Of a stretch of DNA of 43,314 bases, positions 15,995 to 24,641 are shown piece by piece. The DNA lies in NCBI GenBank assembly GCA_034408745.1, contig JAWXCM010000181.1, forward strand, positions 1-43,314, read 5' to 3'. How positions within the stretch are numbered: position 1 is the stretch's first letter; each line of letters begins with the position of its first letter. The notes under the pieces are model-generated. The model ran no database searches, was not told the DNA's origin, and saw only the letters and a program-made list of their open reading frames with translations. The stretch comes from JAWXCM01 sp034408745. GTDB taxonomy: Bacteria; Acidobacteriota; Terriglobia; Bryobacterales; Bryobacteraceae. The position numbers and the translations under genes are program-made.

Positions 15995-17119
15995 ATGGAA
16001 CTTAAGCCCATTATTGACGACCGCCGGCTGCTGCCGATTCTTGCGAAGGTCGAGAAGCAGGAACGGCTAAGTTTTGAGGACGGCGTCACGCTGTTTCGGA
16101 CGGGCGATCTGCTGGCGGTTGGCTACATGGCCAACCTGGTTCGAGAGCGCCTTCACGGCAACGTGACCTGGTACAACGTGAACCGGCACATCAACCCCAC
16201 GGATGTTTGCGTGGCGAGTTGCCGACTGTGCGCGTTCGGCAAGAAGGCTCGCGACCCGAAGGCGTACACGATGTCTCTGGAGCAGGTCTGGGAGACGGCG
16301 GGGCGCGGCTATGCCGAGGCGGTGACGGAGTTCCACATTGTGGGCGGGCTGCATCCGGAGTTGTCGCTGGACTGGTTCTGCGAGATGCTGCGCGGTCTGA
16401 AGGAGCGCTACCCCGACGTGCACCTGAAGGCGTTCACGATGGTGGAGATCGCGTTTCTGGCACGGCGCGCGAAGATTTCGATTCGAGAGGCGCTGCAGAA
16501 GCTGATCGATGCCGGGGTGGACTCGCTGCCTGGCGGCGGGGCGGAGATTTTCGACGAGGGTGTGCGGCGCATCATCTGCGATCACAAGATCGACGGCAGC
16601 GAGTGGCTGGAAACGGCTCGGCTGGCGCACAAGATGGGGTTGAAGTCGAACTGCACGATGTTGTACGGGCATATTGAATCGGAAGAGGACCGCGTCGACC
16701 ACATGGTGAAGTTGCGCGAGGTCCAGGACGATACGGGCGGCTTCCAGACGTTCATTCCGCTGGCGTTCCATCCCGACAACACCTCACTGCAACACATTGG
16801 GAAGACTACGGGCTTCGACGACATTAAGACTATTGCTGTGTCGCGGCTGATGCTCGACAATATTCCGCATATCAAGGCGTACTGGATCATGATGACGGAG
16901 CGGATCGCGCAGGTGGCGCAGCGGTTCGGGGCCGACGATATCGACGGCACGGTGGTGGAGGAAAAGATCTACCACGATGCCGGCGCTACCACGAGTCAGG
17001 CGATGCGCCGGGGGGAACTGCTCCAGCTGATTCGCAGGGCTGGGCGCGAGCCGCGGGAGCGCGATACGCTGTACCGGCCTGTGCAGCGCACCGAGTCGGC
17101 TTTCGCGATTCTGGTCTAA
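15995..17119 (+). CDS. mqnE: Aminofutalosine synthase (MqnE), radical SAM
   Basis: A 374-residue radical S-adenosylmethionine enzyme that joins 3-[(1-carboxyvinyl)oxy]benzoate and SAM to give 6-amino-6-deoxyfutalosine, the entry into the futalosine pathway. The [4Fe-4S] motif C72-VAS-C76-RL-C79 is present. Other family segments are NVNRHINPTDVC, FHIVGGLHPEL, LKAFTMVEI, SLPGGGAEIF and IPLAFHPDNT. Length matches the family. It is 11 nt downstream of the UbiA gene. The final TAA overlaps the stop of the convergent PEP-CTERM gene (CTAA at 17116-17119). Confidence 0.94.
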   Translation: MELKPIIDDRRLLPILAKVEKQERLSFEDGVTLFRTGDLLAVGYMANLVRERLHGNVTWYNVNRHINPTDVCVASCRLCAFGKKARDPKAYTMSLEQVWETAGRGYAEAVTEFHIVGGLHPELSLDWFCEMLRGLKERYPDVHLKAFTMVEIAFLARRAKISIREALQKLIDAGVDSLPGGGAEIFDEGVRRIICDHKIDGSEWLETARLAHKMGLKSNCTMLYGHIESEEDRVDHMVKLREVQDDTGGFQTFIPLAFHPDNTSLQHIGKTTGFDDIKTIAVSRLMLDNIPHIKAYWIMMTERIAQVAQRFGADDIDGTVVEEKIYHDAGATTSQAMRRGELLQLIRRAGREPRERDTLYRPVQRTESAFAILV

Positions 17120-17802
17120 GCGGACCGGCGGCGCCGGGCGAGGAATGCCAGGGCGGCCAGTGGCACCGCGAGGAGTGTCGACGGTTCCGGAGTGCTGTTC
17201 ACATCGTTGGTCATCTCATTCTCGCTGACGGCGTGGTCGTAGATGCGGACGTCGGAGAGCTTGCCGCTGAAGTACTCCCCGTAGGAGTTGAACTGACTGC
17301 CCAGGCGAGTATCGTCGCCGCCGGGTGTGGTGGTGAAGGTCGCGTGCGTCTGTTTCAACACGCCGTCGATATAGAAGCGGGCTTCGGTGGTGTCCATCAC
17401 GAGCGCGTACTGGTGAAAATTCGCGTCCTGAATGAAGTCCTCCGGAACAGATCCCCAGGCGTCGCTAAGCCGCATGCCAGTGGTGCCCTGCGTACCCATG
17501 AAGAAGCCCGGTCCACCGGAAGTACCCTGAGAGATCAACTCCTGAATGCCGGAAATGCTGGTGGACTGCGCTTTGAGAACTACTGACCATATGCCGCTGG
17601 TGGGGACGATGTGGCTGCCGAACTGGACGTAGTCGTCGGTACCGTCGAGGGTGAGAACGCCGGCTGACGCGGAGGCGCCATTCAGAAGGGTGCCGTCGGC
17701 GGTGCCGGCCTGATCGTTCACATTGCCCTGAAAGTTGTAGTAGTGGACGAGTCCCGCCTGAGCGGCAATGCTGAGAAGCAAAAACAGTAAGACAGTGCGC
17801 AT
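17116..17802 (-). CDS. LamG-like (concanavalin-fold) protein with PEP-CTERM sorting signal
   Basis: A 228-residue secreted protein. The signal peptide (about 1-16, LLFLLLSIAAQAG) leads to a LamG/laminin-G-3-like jelly-roll domain (HYYNFQGNVNDQAGTADGTL to SGKLSDVRIYDHAVSENE). The C-terminus carries a classic PEP-CTERM signal: PEPS, a hydrophobic helix (LLAVPLAALAFLA) and the basic tail RRRRSA. Such proteins are processed by an exosortase and linked to extracellular polysaccharide or the surface; no exosortase gene is in this window. The gene is convergent with mqnE and shares 4 nt with it. Confidence 0.88.
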   Translation of the reverse strand: MRTVLLFLLLSIAAQAGLVHYYNFQGNVNDQAGTADGTLLNGASASAGVLTLDGTDDYVQFGSHIVPTSGIWSVVLKAQSTSISGIQELISQGTSGGPGFFMGTQGTTGMRLSDAWGSVPEDFIQDANFHQYALVMDTTEARFYIDGVLKQTHATFTTTPGGDDTRLGSQFNSYGEYFSGKLSDVRIYDHAVSENEMTNDVNSTPEPSTLLAVPLAALAFLARRRRSA

Positions 17803-17853
17803 AGTTTTAACTGCTAAGTATTGCTATGCGCACCTCATCAGGTCACGTTTTAT

Positions 17854-19371
17854 TTATAGTTTAATTTCCCAGCCTTTTCTGAAGGCGGGCTTTACGTACT
17901 TGTTGGCTTCGGCGCTGTTGGTGAAACGGGTGTTCCTGGTGTCCCAGTCGAGCTTGCCGCCTACGCGCATGGCGATGACGCCGAGGAGCATCCATTCGGC
18001 GTAGAGGCCGGAGATGCTGAAGTCGGAACAGGACATCTCTCCGCCTTTGCAGGCCCGGATCCAGTCGGTCATGTGACCGGGGGAGCGGGTTAGTAGCTGG
18101 GCGGGGAGTCGATAGTCCTTCCAGCGGGCGGCGGGGAGGAGGTGGACGCCTTCACCGCGCTCGACTGTAGCGAGCAGGCCCTTGCTTCCGACGAATACTG
18201 CGCCGTTGCCGGTGAGGATGCCGGGACGGCTGGGGACGCGCTCGGGGCCGTAGACTGCAACTCCAGCTCCGCCTGCTCCGGTTCGTGGGCGAGGTGCGCC
18301 GCCAGCCGGGGGGCGACCCGGACCGCCTCGTGCGCCGACGGTGCCGCGGCCTTTGTCGCCGAGATTATTGGAAGAAGGCAGGATTACTTCGGTTTCCATG
18401 CCGGGCACGCGCCATGCTTCGGGGTCGTCGGGGCGGGCCGAATCGTGCCAGAACACCTTCACGGGCGGCATGCCACCGCGGGCGGGGAAGTCGAAGCGCA
18501 CGACGGCACGGTCGGGCAGGGTGAGGTCACTCTTGTTGGCGACGGTGACCAGTTCGACGGAGGTCGGCGCGCCGAGCTGGAGGGCGAGGTTGACGGGGCC
18601 CATGGTGTGGATGCCCCAGTTGCCGATCTGTCCGGTGCCGAAATCCCAGAATCCGCGCCAGTTATAGGGGGCATATTCGACGGCAAAGGGTCGCATGGCC
18701 GCGCCGCCGAGCCACAGATCGTAGTTGATGGTCGACGGAGCGGACGATTCTTTGGGCGCCTGTTTCAGGCCGGTTGGGTGCGTGCCTGGCGAGGCTGACA
18801 CGTGAACCTCAGTGACGTCGCCGATCTCGCCCGACCATATGATTTCCGCCGTGGTGCGGATGCTTTCGTGGGAATATCCCTGATTTCCCATCTGGGTGGC
18901 GACTTTGTATTTCTTTGCCGCGTCCTGCAGGAGACGGGACTCCCAGGGCGTGCGGGTCAGGGGCTTTTCGACGTAGACGTGAATGCCGCGCTGCATGCAG
19001 GCCATTGCTACCGTGGCGTGCATATGGTCGGGGATGCCGATGGTGCAGGCCTCGATATTCTTACCTTCTTTATCGAGCATTTCCCGGAAATCTTTGAATT
19101 TCGGTTGTTTGTCGAAGCGTTTGAAGTTGGCGGCGGCGCGGTCTTCATCGACGTCGCACAGGGCGACGATGTTCTCCGTCTGGGCTGCCTGGTTGAGGAT
19201 CTGTCCGCCCTGCCCGCCGCACCCGACCGCGGCTACGTTGAGTTTGTTGTAGAAGGGCTTGTAGCCGAGAGCCTTAAGGGAGGCTACGGAACCGTAGCCG
19301 GCTGAGGGAACCGCTCCAGCAAGGAGCGATCCGAAGAAGAAATAGCGCCGAGACAAACCTGCATCTGACAT
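17854..19371 (-). CDS. Tat-exported Gfo/Idh/MocA family oxidoreductase
   Basis: About 505 residues. A Tat-like signal (SRRYFFFGSLLAGAVPSAG) precedes a Rossmann domain (VAAVGCGGQGGQIL, then VALCDVDEDRA) with the conserved EKPLT segment and a C-terminal alpha/beta domain. The family oxidises or isomerises sugars using bound NAD(P). Secreted versions like this one are common in planctomycetes and acidobacteria. A low-complexity Gly/Arg/Pro stretch (roughly residues 338-385) interrupts the C-terminal domain. ATG at 19371 is preferred; an in-frame GTG at 19380 adds only three residues. It stands alone, divergent from the phosphoesterase operon. Confidence 0.9.
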   Translation of the reverse strand: MSDAGLSRRYFFFGSLLAGAVPSAGYGSVASLKALGYKPFYNKLNVAAVGCGGQGGQILNQAAQTENIVALCDVDEDRAAANFKRFDKQPKFKDFREMLDKEGKNIEACTIGIPDHMHATVAMACMQRGIHVYVEKPLTRTPWESRLLQDAAKKYKVATQMGNQGYSHESIRTTAEIIWSGEIGDVTEVHVSASPGTHPTGLKQAPKESSAPSTINYDLWLGGAAMRPFAVEYAPYNWRGFWDFGTGQIGNWGIHTMGPVNLALQLGAPTSVELVTVANKSDLTLPDRAVVRFDFPARGGMPPVKVFWHDSARPDDPEAWRVPGMETEVILPSSNNLGDKGRGTVGARGGPGRPPAGGAPRPRTGAGGAGVAVYGPERVPSRPGILTGNGAVFVGSKGLLATVERGEGVHLLPAARWKDYRLPAQLLTRSPGHMTDWIRACKGGEMSCSDFSISGLYAEWMLLGVIAMRVGGKLDWDTRNTRFTNSAEANKYVKPAFRKGWEIKL

Positions 19372-19458
19372 TCTGACCACATTCTATATCGGACCGGTGC
19401 GATCCGGCGTATGCGGAAGGAAAGGAGTGGGATAATTGGCGGGAAGGACATCCCTCGC

Positions 19459-20376
19459 ATGAATCGCAGGACTTTTCTCTATACGGGCGCGGCCGCGCTG
19501 GCCCCGTTCTCCTCGCTCATCGGCGCCGCTGCCGACCCCAACAAGTTCTACTTCGCCGTTATCGCGGACTCGCACATTATCGACGAGTTCTACAAGGGGC
19601 CGGAGAACAGCCCGGAGGATACCGAATCGATCTTACGGTCGGCTGAGCGGCTGACGGCGGCGCGCGACGCTCTTAACGCGCTGACTCCGGCGATGGACCG
19701 GGTGTTCCTTGTGGGCGATTATTTCCACGATTATCCGTCGACCGATCTGGATTTCTATTTTAAGAATAAGACCAGGATCGATCGTGCAAAAGAATTAACG
19801 GATGGATTTCGGATGCCCGTTCACGTGGGTTTCGGGAATCACGATTACGCGGTCCCGAAGATGTCCCGAGAGAACGCTCACGAGCTGTTTCGGCGGAAGC
19901 TGCATGTGGAGCCGTACTACGCGGTGAATCACAAGGACTGGAAATTCATTCACGTGAATAACTTCCTTGGCACTACGTGGGAAGCGGGGCACGCTTTGTA
20001 TGACAAGAGGGTCGGCAGCCTTGGGCTGAAACAGCTGGAGTGGCTGGAGGGAGAGCTGGCGCAACAGAAGCCGACGTTTGTGTTCGTGCACTTTCCACTG
20101 CAGGCGGTGTCGAGCACGGAGCGGGCCGATTTCGGACTGCACTCGCTGCTGCGCAAGCATCGCGACACGGTACAGCGGGTGGTGTCGGGGCATGTGCACC
20201 GCTGGATCGATTTCGGCGAGAAATTCGGACCGAAACATATGGCCATGGCGGCGACTCGGTATGACGAGGATGCGTACCTGATTGTGGAGGTCGACCGGAA
20301 AGCGGGGACACACCGGCTGCTCAATCTGGACCTGGTGGAATGGAACACGCACTACAGCAAACCGTTCCATTTCTAA
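19459..20376 (+). CDS. Exported calcineurin-like metallophosphoesterase
   Basis: A 305-residue metallophosphoesterase. Signal sequence MNRRTFLYTGAAALAPFSSL is Tat-like (NRRTFL). The two-metal phosphoesterase motifs occur in order: DSH (IADSHI), GDYFHD, GNHDY, VHFP and GHVHRW. The substrate is unknown; relatives include purple-acid-phosphatase and cyclic-nucleotide phosphodiesterase types. The ATG at 19459 is chosen because it starts the signal peptide; an upstream in-frame ATG at 19411 adds 16 non-signal residues. The sensor-like gene at 20381 begins 4 nt after its stop, so the pair is almost certainly co-transcribed. Confidence 0.88.
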   Translation: MNRRTFLYTGAAALAPFSSLIGAAADPNKFYFAVIADSHIIDEFYKGPENSPEDTESILRSAERLTAARDALNALTPAMDRVFLVGDYFHDYPSTDLDFYFKNKTRIDRAKELTDGFRMPVHVGFGNHDYAVPKMSRENAHELFRRKLHVEPYYAVNHKDWKFIHVNNFLGTTWEAGHALYDKRVGSLGLKQLEWLEGELAQQKPTFVFVHFPLQAVSSTERADFGLHSLLRKHRDTVQRVVSGHVHRWIDFGEKFGPKHMAMAATRYDEDAYLIVEVDRKAGTHRLLNLDLVEWNTHYSKPFHF

Positions 20377-20380
20377 GAAT

Positions 20381-22339
20381 ATGCAGGCTTTTATAGTCCG
20401 GCCATTCGGCACGAAGGAAGGAATCGACTTCGAGGCTGTGCAGGAGCAGTTGATTGCGCCCGCTCTGGCGCAGGCCGATATCGCGGGCGGCACCACGGGC
20501 TGCATCCTGGAAGCGGGGAATATCCGCGAGGATATGTTTCAGCTTTTACTGCTGGCCGACGTGGTGATCGCCGATATTTCGATTCATAATGCGAATGTAT
20601 TCTACGAGCTCGGGATACGGCATGCGCTGCGGGGCCGGCAAACCTTTCTGCTGCGGGCAAATACACAGTTCGAGGTTCCGTTCGATCTGAAAACGGACAG
20701 GTATCTGAGCTACGATCCGGCGAATCCCGCGGCCACTCTTCCCGACCTGGTTCGAGGGCTGCTGGCAACCAAGGCTTCGAACCGGGTGGACAGCCCGGTG
20801 TTCCGGTCGCTGCCGCAGTTGCGCGAGCCGGAACGAACGGCGCTGAGTCCGGTACCGCTCGATTATGTTAACGATCTGGAGCTTGCCGCGAGTAAGTCGC
20901 AGGGCGGGAAGATGGGTCTGCTGGCTCTGGAAGCGAGTCGATTCCTGTGGGAGGAAAGCGGCCGGCGTGTGGCGGGCAGGGTGCAGTTCCAGTGCCATTT
21001 TCTCAAGCCGGCGAAGGAAACGTGGGAGCGCGTCCGTTCGGTGTATCCGCTGGATCTGGAAGCGAACCTGATGCTCGGGACGGTTTACCAGCGACTGGGA
21101 GAACTGACGGAATCGGACCAGAGCCTGCGCACGGTGCTGGGAAGCTCGACGGCCGAGCCGAGTCAGAAAGCGGAAGCTTTGGCCCTGCGCGCCCGTAACC
21201 AGAAGGCGCGCGGGAACGATGCGTGGGCAGGGAAGGATCTGGCGGGCCGCCGTCTGGCCACGGTGCGCGCGGATTTCTTTTTTGAGGCGCGCAAGCTTTA
21301 TGCCGAGGCGTTCGAACACGATTTAAATCACAGCTATTCCGGATTAAATGCGCTGAGTTTGTCGGTGCTGCTGCAGGAATTGATTGCTGAGGAGCGCGAT
21401 GCCTGGCTGGCGGGATTCGACACGGAAGACGAGGCTCGGCTGATTGCGTCGGAGATCTCGCGGAGTCGGGACCGGCTGGAAGAGACTGTGGATTCCTCAT
21501 TGCTGGCGGGGGAAAAGCGCGGACAGGATGACGGCTGGGCTGCCATTTCGCGCGCTGACTTCCGGTTTCTCACGTCCGCCAGGGACACTGCCGTTGTGGC
21601 AGCTTATGAGCGGGCACTGGCGGGTGCGCCGCCGTTCCAGACTGGGGCGGCTCGCGGGCAACTGGAATTGTTCGAATCGCTCGGCGTTCGGGCTGCGCGC
21701 GTGGCGGCGTGCCTTGCGGTGTTTCCTCCGAAACCGCCGGATGCCGAACCGCTGCGCCACGCCGTGGTGTTCACGGGTCATCGGATCGACAGGCAAGACC
21801 GCGAGAGTCCGCGCTTTCCCGCATCGAAGGAAGCCGCGGTTCGGGCTGCGATACGAAAAGATGTGCTCGATTTGCGGGCTGCCTATCCGGGGCGCATGCT
21901 GGGGATCGCGGGAGGAGCAAACGGCGGCGACATCCTGTTCCATGAAGTGTGCGCGGAACTGGGTATTCCGACGCGAGTTTTGCTGACTCTGCCGGAGGGT
22001 TTATTTATTCCGGAATCGGTTGCCGATGGCGGAAATGACTGGGTTCGACGGTTTAATGCTCTGATGGAGTCGCATCCGGAGAAAAACGCGGTGCAGGTGT
22101 TGTGTCCGGGGAAGGAGTTGCCAGTGTGGATGCGAAACTTGTCCGGTTACGACGTCTGGCAGCGAACCAACATCTGGCTGATGGAAGAGGGGCTCTCCTG
22201 CGGGGCGCGAGCGCTTTCGCTGCTCGCGCTGTGGGATGGAAAAGCGGGTGACGGCCCGGGCGGCACAAAAGACCTGGTCGACCTGGCGAGAAAGTACGGC
22301 ATTCAGGTCACGATTCGGGATCCGGCGAATGTCGGCTGA
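20381..22339 (+). CDS. Predicted nucleotide/NAD-signal sensor: TIR/NDT-like domain + TPR-S (DUF4071-like) + SLOG-like domain
   Basis: A 652-residue cytoplasmic protein with three regions. Residues 1-115 resemble a TIR/deoxyribosyltransferase-like (DRHyd-type) Rossmannoid domain: FIVRPFG at 4-10, ADVVIADIS at 59-67 and NANVFYELGIRHAL at 70-83, where E76 sits where these folds carry a catalytic Glu. Residues about 150-450 are all-helical with TPR-like units (LEANLMLGTVYQRLGELTES) and resemble the DUF4071/MAP3K TRAF-binding or TPR-S scaffold. Residues about 460-645 are a SLOG-like Rossmann domain: FTGHRID at 464-470, GIAGGANGGDILFHE at 508-522 and LWDGKAGDGPGGT at 617-629. Family knowledge links TPR-S and SLOG to nucleotide or NAD-derived signals in prokaryotic conflict systems. 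No signal peptide or membrane segment is seen. ATG at 20381 is chosen; an upstream frame overlaps the phosphoesterase. Confidence 0.72.
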   Translation: MQAFIVRPFGTKEGIDFEAVQEQLIAPALAQADIAGGTTGCILEAGNIREDMFQLLLLADVVIADISIHNANVFYELGIRHALRGRQTFLLRANTQFEVPFDLKTDRYLSYDPANPAATLPDLVRGLLATKASNRVDSPVFRSLPQLREPERTALSPVPLDYVNDLELAASKSQGGKMGLLALEASRFLWEESGRRVAGRVQFQCHFLKPAKETWERVRSVYPLDLEANLMLGTVYQRLGELTESDQSLRTVLGSSTAEPSQKAEALALRARNQKARGNDAWAGKDLAGRRLATVRADFFFEARKLYAEAFEHDLNHSYSGLNALSLSVLLQELIAEERDAWLAGFDTEDEARLIASEISRSRDRLEETVDSSLLAGEKRGQDDGWAAISRADFRFLTSARDTAVVAAYERALAGAPPFQTGAARGQLELFESLGVRAARVAACLAVFPPKPPDAEPLRHAVVFTGHRIDRQDRESPRFPASKEAAVRAAIRKDVLDLRAAYPGRMLGIAGGANGGDILFHEVCAELGIPTRVLLTLPEGLFIPESVADGGNDWVRRFNALMESHPEKNAVQVLCPGKELPVWMRNLSGYDVWQRTNIWLMEEGLSCGARALSLLALWDGKAGDGPGGTKDLVDLARKYGIQVTIRDPANVG

Positions 22340-23203
22340 CTATTTCGCGGGCGCAGTTTTCGGCGCTTCGGGCCGGGCGGGACGGGGCGTCGCGACGTAG
22401 TCTACCAGCTCGTCGACCGGGCGCTTCGCTGCCCACGAGATGCCGCGGAGCAGGGTCTTTTCAATCTGATAACTGGCGAAATTGGTATAAGTATGGCCCT
22501 GCATCCAGACGAACGCTCGGGCCATCTGGCCTCCGTCGACGGGGTGCTCCCAGGTCCACATCTGCGGCACATTCTCACCCTTGTGGGCGCCCGCGCTGCG
22601 GGTGGCGGGAATGTCGACTGTGGCGAGCACGTGGATTGCGGGATCGGTTGCCCAGGTGATGGTGAAGAATGCCTCGTCCCAGATGGTGAGGCCCGACATA
22701 TCTTTCATAATTGGACTGGCTTTATCGGCGATTTTGTAGGTAATGGGCGCTTCCAGCGTGTAATTCACTTCGCCGTGCTTCTTGCCTCCGCCAACCAGTC
22801 TGGAAAACCAGACGGGGTCGGGTCCGCAGAGCGCGTCGTGGAGCGATACAAGACCGCCGCCACGTTTCACGAATGCCTCGAGTGCCGCTTTGCTGGCGTC
22901 GTCAGCGAAACCCGCGTCTCCCTTATAGATCACTACCACGTCGGTGTTTTGCAGATCGGCGGCGCCGGGTGCGTGGAGCGCGCCGTTGACCACCGCTCCG
23001 CGGTCGGTCAGCAGCTTACTCCAGTCGGCGAGAAACTGCGGGTAGTCGTGCTGACCGGTGCTGTGCGTCTTCAAACCTGTCCACAGGAAAACGCGCATTC
23101 CTTTGAGGTTCTGACCAGGTATGCGCGGCGCCGCGCCCTGCTGCGCCCACGTATTCGACACCAACAGAAGGAGCGCCGCGGCGCCGAGCATGATCCGATT
23201 CAT
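22340..23203 (-). CDS. Exported ThuA-domain protein (glutamine-amidotransferase-like)
   Basis: A 287-residue secreted protein with signal peptide MNRIMLGAAALLLLVSNTWA and a ThuA domain, a flavodoxin/class-I amidotransferase-like fold. Segments typical of ThuA are FLWTGLKTHSTGQHDYPQFL, VVVIYKGDAGF, FVKRGGGLVSLHDALCG, and near the end PVDGGQMARAFVWMQGHTY. Function is uncertain; ThuA is linked to trehalose or sugar metabolism. The stop codon directly abuts the TGA of the convergent sensor gene, with no base between. The PQQ-propeller gene starts upstream, its stop 11 nt before this ATG. Confidence 0.86.
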   Translation of the reverse strand: MNRIMLGAAALLLLVSNTWAQQGAAPRIPGQNLKGMRVFLWTGLKTHSTGQHDYPQFLADWSKLLTDRGAVVNGALHAPGAADLQNTDVVVIYKGDAGFADDASKAALEAFVKRGGGLVSLHDALCGPDPVWFSRLVGGGKKHGEVNYTLEAPITYKIADKASPIMKDMSGLTIWDEAFFTITWATDPAIHVLATVDIPATRSAGAHKGENVPQMWTWEHPVDGGQMARAFVWMQGHTYTNFASYQIEKTLLRGISWAAKRPVDELVDYVATPRPARPEAPKTAPAK

Positions 23204-23214
23204 ATTCCCCCGAT

Positions 23215-24540
23215 TTATTCCGCAATTGCCAGGACATTACCTGGCGTACGAACATACATTACGCGTTCGGAGAGAGCTGGCGTGGACATGACCGGCTCAC
23301 CCATTTCATTCATGGCGGCGACAACGAACTTCGGTCCGGCCGTGATTACGAATGTCCTGCCCTCTTCATTGCTCACGTAGATTTTGCCGTCGGCCGCTAT
23401 GGGGGAGGACGTGAAGGACCCGCCGGTGCCGAGCCGCTCCTCATAAACCTTGCGCCCGGTACGTACTTCGTATGCCTTGAAGATGCCCTGACTTGTGGAC
23501 GCGTAGACGAAATCGCCGTAGACGACCGGCGTCTGCAGGTAGGATCCGTTGCGCTCTTCGCTCCACACCAGACCACTGCTGACGCGTGAGCCCGCCGCGG
23601 GCGTGATGTCGCCGGTGGCCTCGGGGCGGATCGCATACAGCGGGGACTTTTTGCCGTGCGCGTTGGCGACGAAGATCATGCCTTGCGCCATGAACGGCGT
23701 CGGTACGGGGATGTCGCCTTCCGACTGCAGGCGCCACAGTTCTTTGCCGGTTTTCAGATCGTAACTGACGATCCAGGGATAGCCGTTGGCGACCACCTGC
23801 GTGCGGTCTTTGGTGCGGAACACGCCTGGGGTTGCCCAGCTGCACACCGAGACGTCGGTCCTGGGCACGCGCCAGAGCTCGCGGCCGTCGGCGGCGGCGA
23901 AGGCGGCCAGGAAGCTGTCCTTCTTGCTGTCGGACTGGACGATTACGGTGCCATCGAACAGCACGGGGGAGCTGGCGAATCCCCACGAAAGTCGACGGTC
24001 GTCGGAGGGCGCCATGTCCATGGTGCCAAGGTCCTTCCGCCACTCCAGCTTGCCGTCGAGCGTGAAGCTATACAGGCCCTCAGAGCCGAAGAACGCTACG
24101 ACGCGCCTGCCGTCCGTCGCGACTGTGGTGTTGGCGTGTGTGGCCTTGGTATGCCGGCGAGCCCTGGGTGCTCCCTTGTGCGCGGTCTGTTTCCACAGCA
24201 CTTTGCCGCTTCGCTTGTCGAGGCAGTAGAGGACCCAGTCCTGCTCCACATCGTCATTTGCCGAATCGCCTGCGCCGTACAGGCCGAGCTTCAGCGGCGC
24301 GGATCCGGCGCTGGAAATGGCCGTTGTGATGAAGAGCCTGTTGCCGACTATGACGGGACTGGAATGTCCGAGGCCTGGAATCGGGGTCTTCCAGCGGACG
24401 TTCGAGGATGTCTCTACATTCCATTTCGAAGGTGCGGCACCTTCGCCGACCCCACTGGCGGCGGGTCCTCTGTAGCTGGGCCAGTCCGCTGCACAAAGGC
24501 AGGCGGCGGTCGCGGTCAGCAGTAAGAAGATAACGCGCAT
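23215..24540 (-). CDS. Exported PQQ-like beta-propeller protein
   Basis: A 441-residue protein with signal peptide (MRVIFLLLTATAACLCA) and a repeated propeller of the PQQ-binding/quinoprotein type. It begins with the characteristic WPSYRGPAASGVGEG and has repeated blades such as LDKRSGKVLWKQTA, AADGRELWRVPRT and DLKTGKELWRLQSEG. Residues for true PQQ-dehydrogenase catalysis are not evident, so it is more likely a binding or assembly propeller than an alcohol dehydrogenase. It is followed 11 nt later by the ThuA gene and is divergent from dnaE2. Confidence 0.88.
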   Translation of the reverse strand: MRVIFLLLTATAACLCAADWPSYRGPAASGVGEGAAPSKWNVETSSNVRWKTPIPGLGHSSPVIVGNRLFITTAISSAGSAPLKLGLYGAGDSANDDVEQDWVLYCLDKRSGKVLWKQTAHKGAPRARRHTKATHANTTVATDGRRVVAFFGSEGLYSFTLDGKLEWRKDLGTMDMAPSDDRRLSWGFASSPVLFDGTVIVQSDSKKDSFLAAFAAADGRELWRVPRTDVSVCSWATPGVFRTKDRTQVVANGYPWIVSYDLKTGKELWRLQSEGDIPVPTPFMAQGMIFVANAHGKKSPLYAIRPEATGDITPAAGSRVSSGLVWSEERNGSYLQTPVVYGDFVYASTSQGIFKAYEVRTGRKVYEERLGTGGSFTSSPIAADGKIYVSNEEGRTFVITAGPKFVVAAMNEMGEPVMSTPALSERVMYVRTPGNVLAIAE

Positions 24541-24581
24541 AGCTTACGAGTATATGTCCAGACGGGCCTCGGCGGGAACTA

Positions 24582-24596
24582 ATTCGCCCTTTGTTC
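24582..24596 (+). promoter_or_regulatory. Candidate SOS/LexA-type operator upstream of dnaE2
   Basis: ATTC (24582-24585), a 7-nt spacer, then GTTC (24593-24596) matches the GTTC-N7-GTTC operator known for alphaproteobacterial LexA with one mismatch. It lies within an 11-bp direct repeat of TTCGCCCT (24583-24590 and 24594-24601), about 45 nt upstream of the dnaE2 ATG. The LexA operator of this organism is unknown, so this is only a candidate. Confidence 0.3.
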
Positions 24597-24641
24597 GCCC
24601 TGTTTGGTACGCTGGGAATTGCAGCAGGCGCGGGTGTCGCC

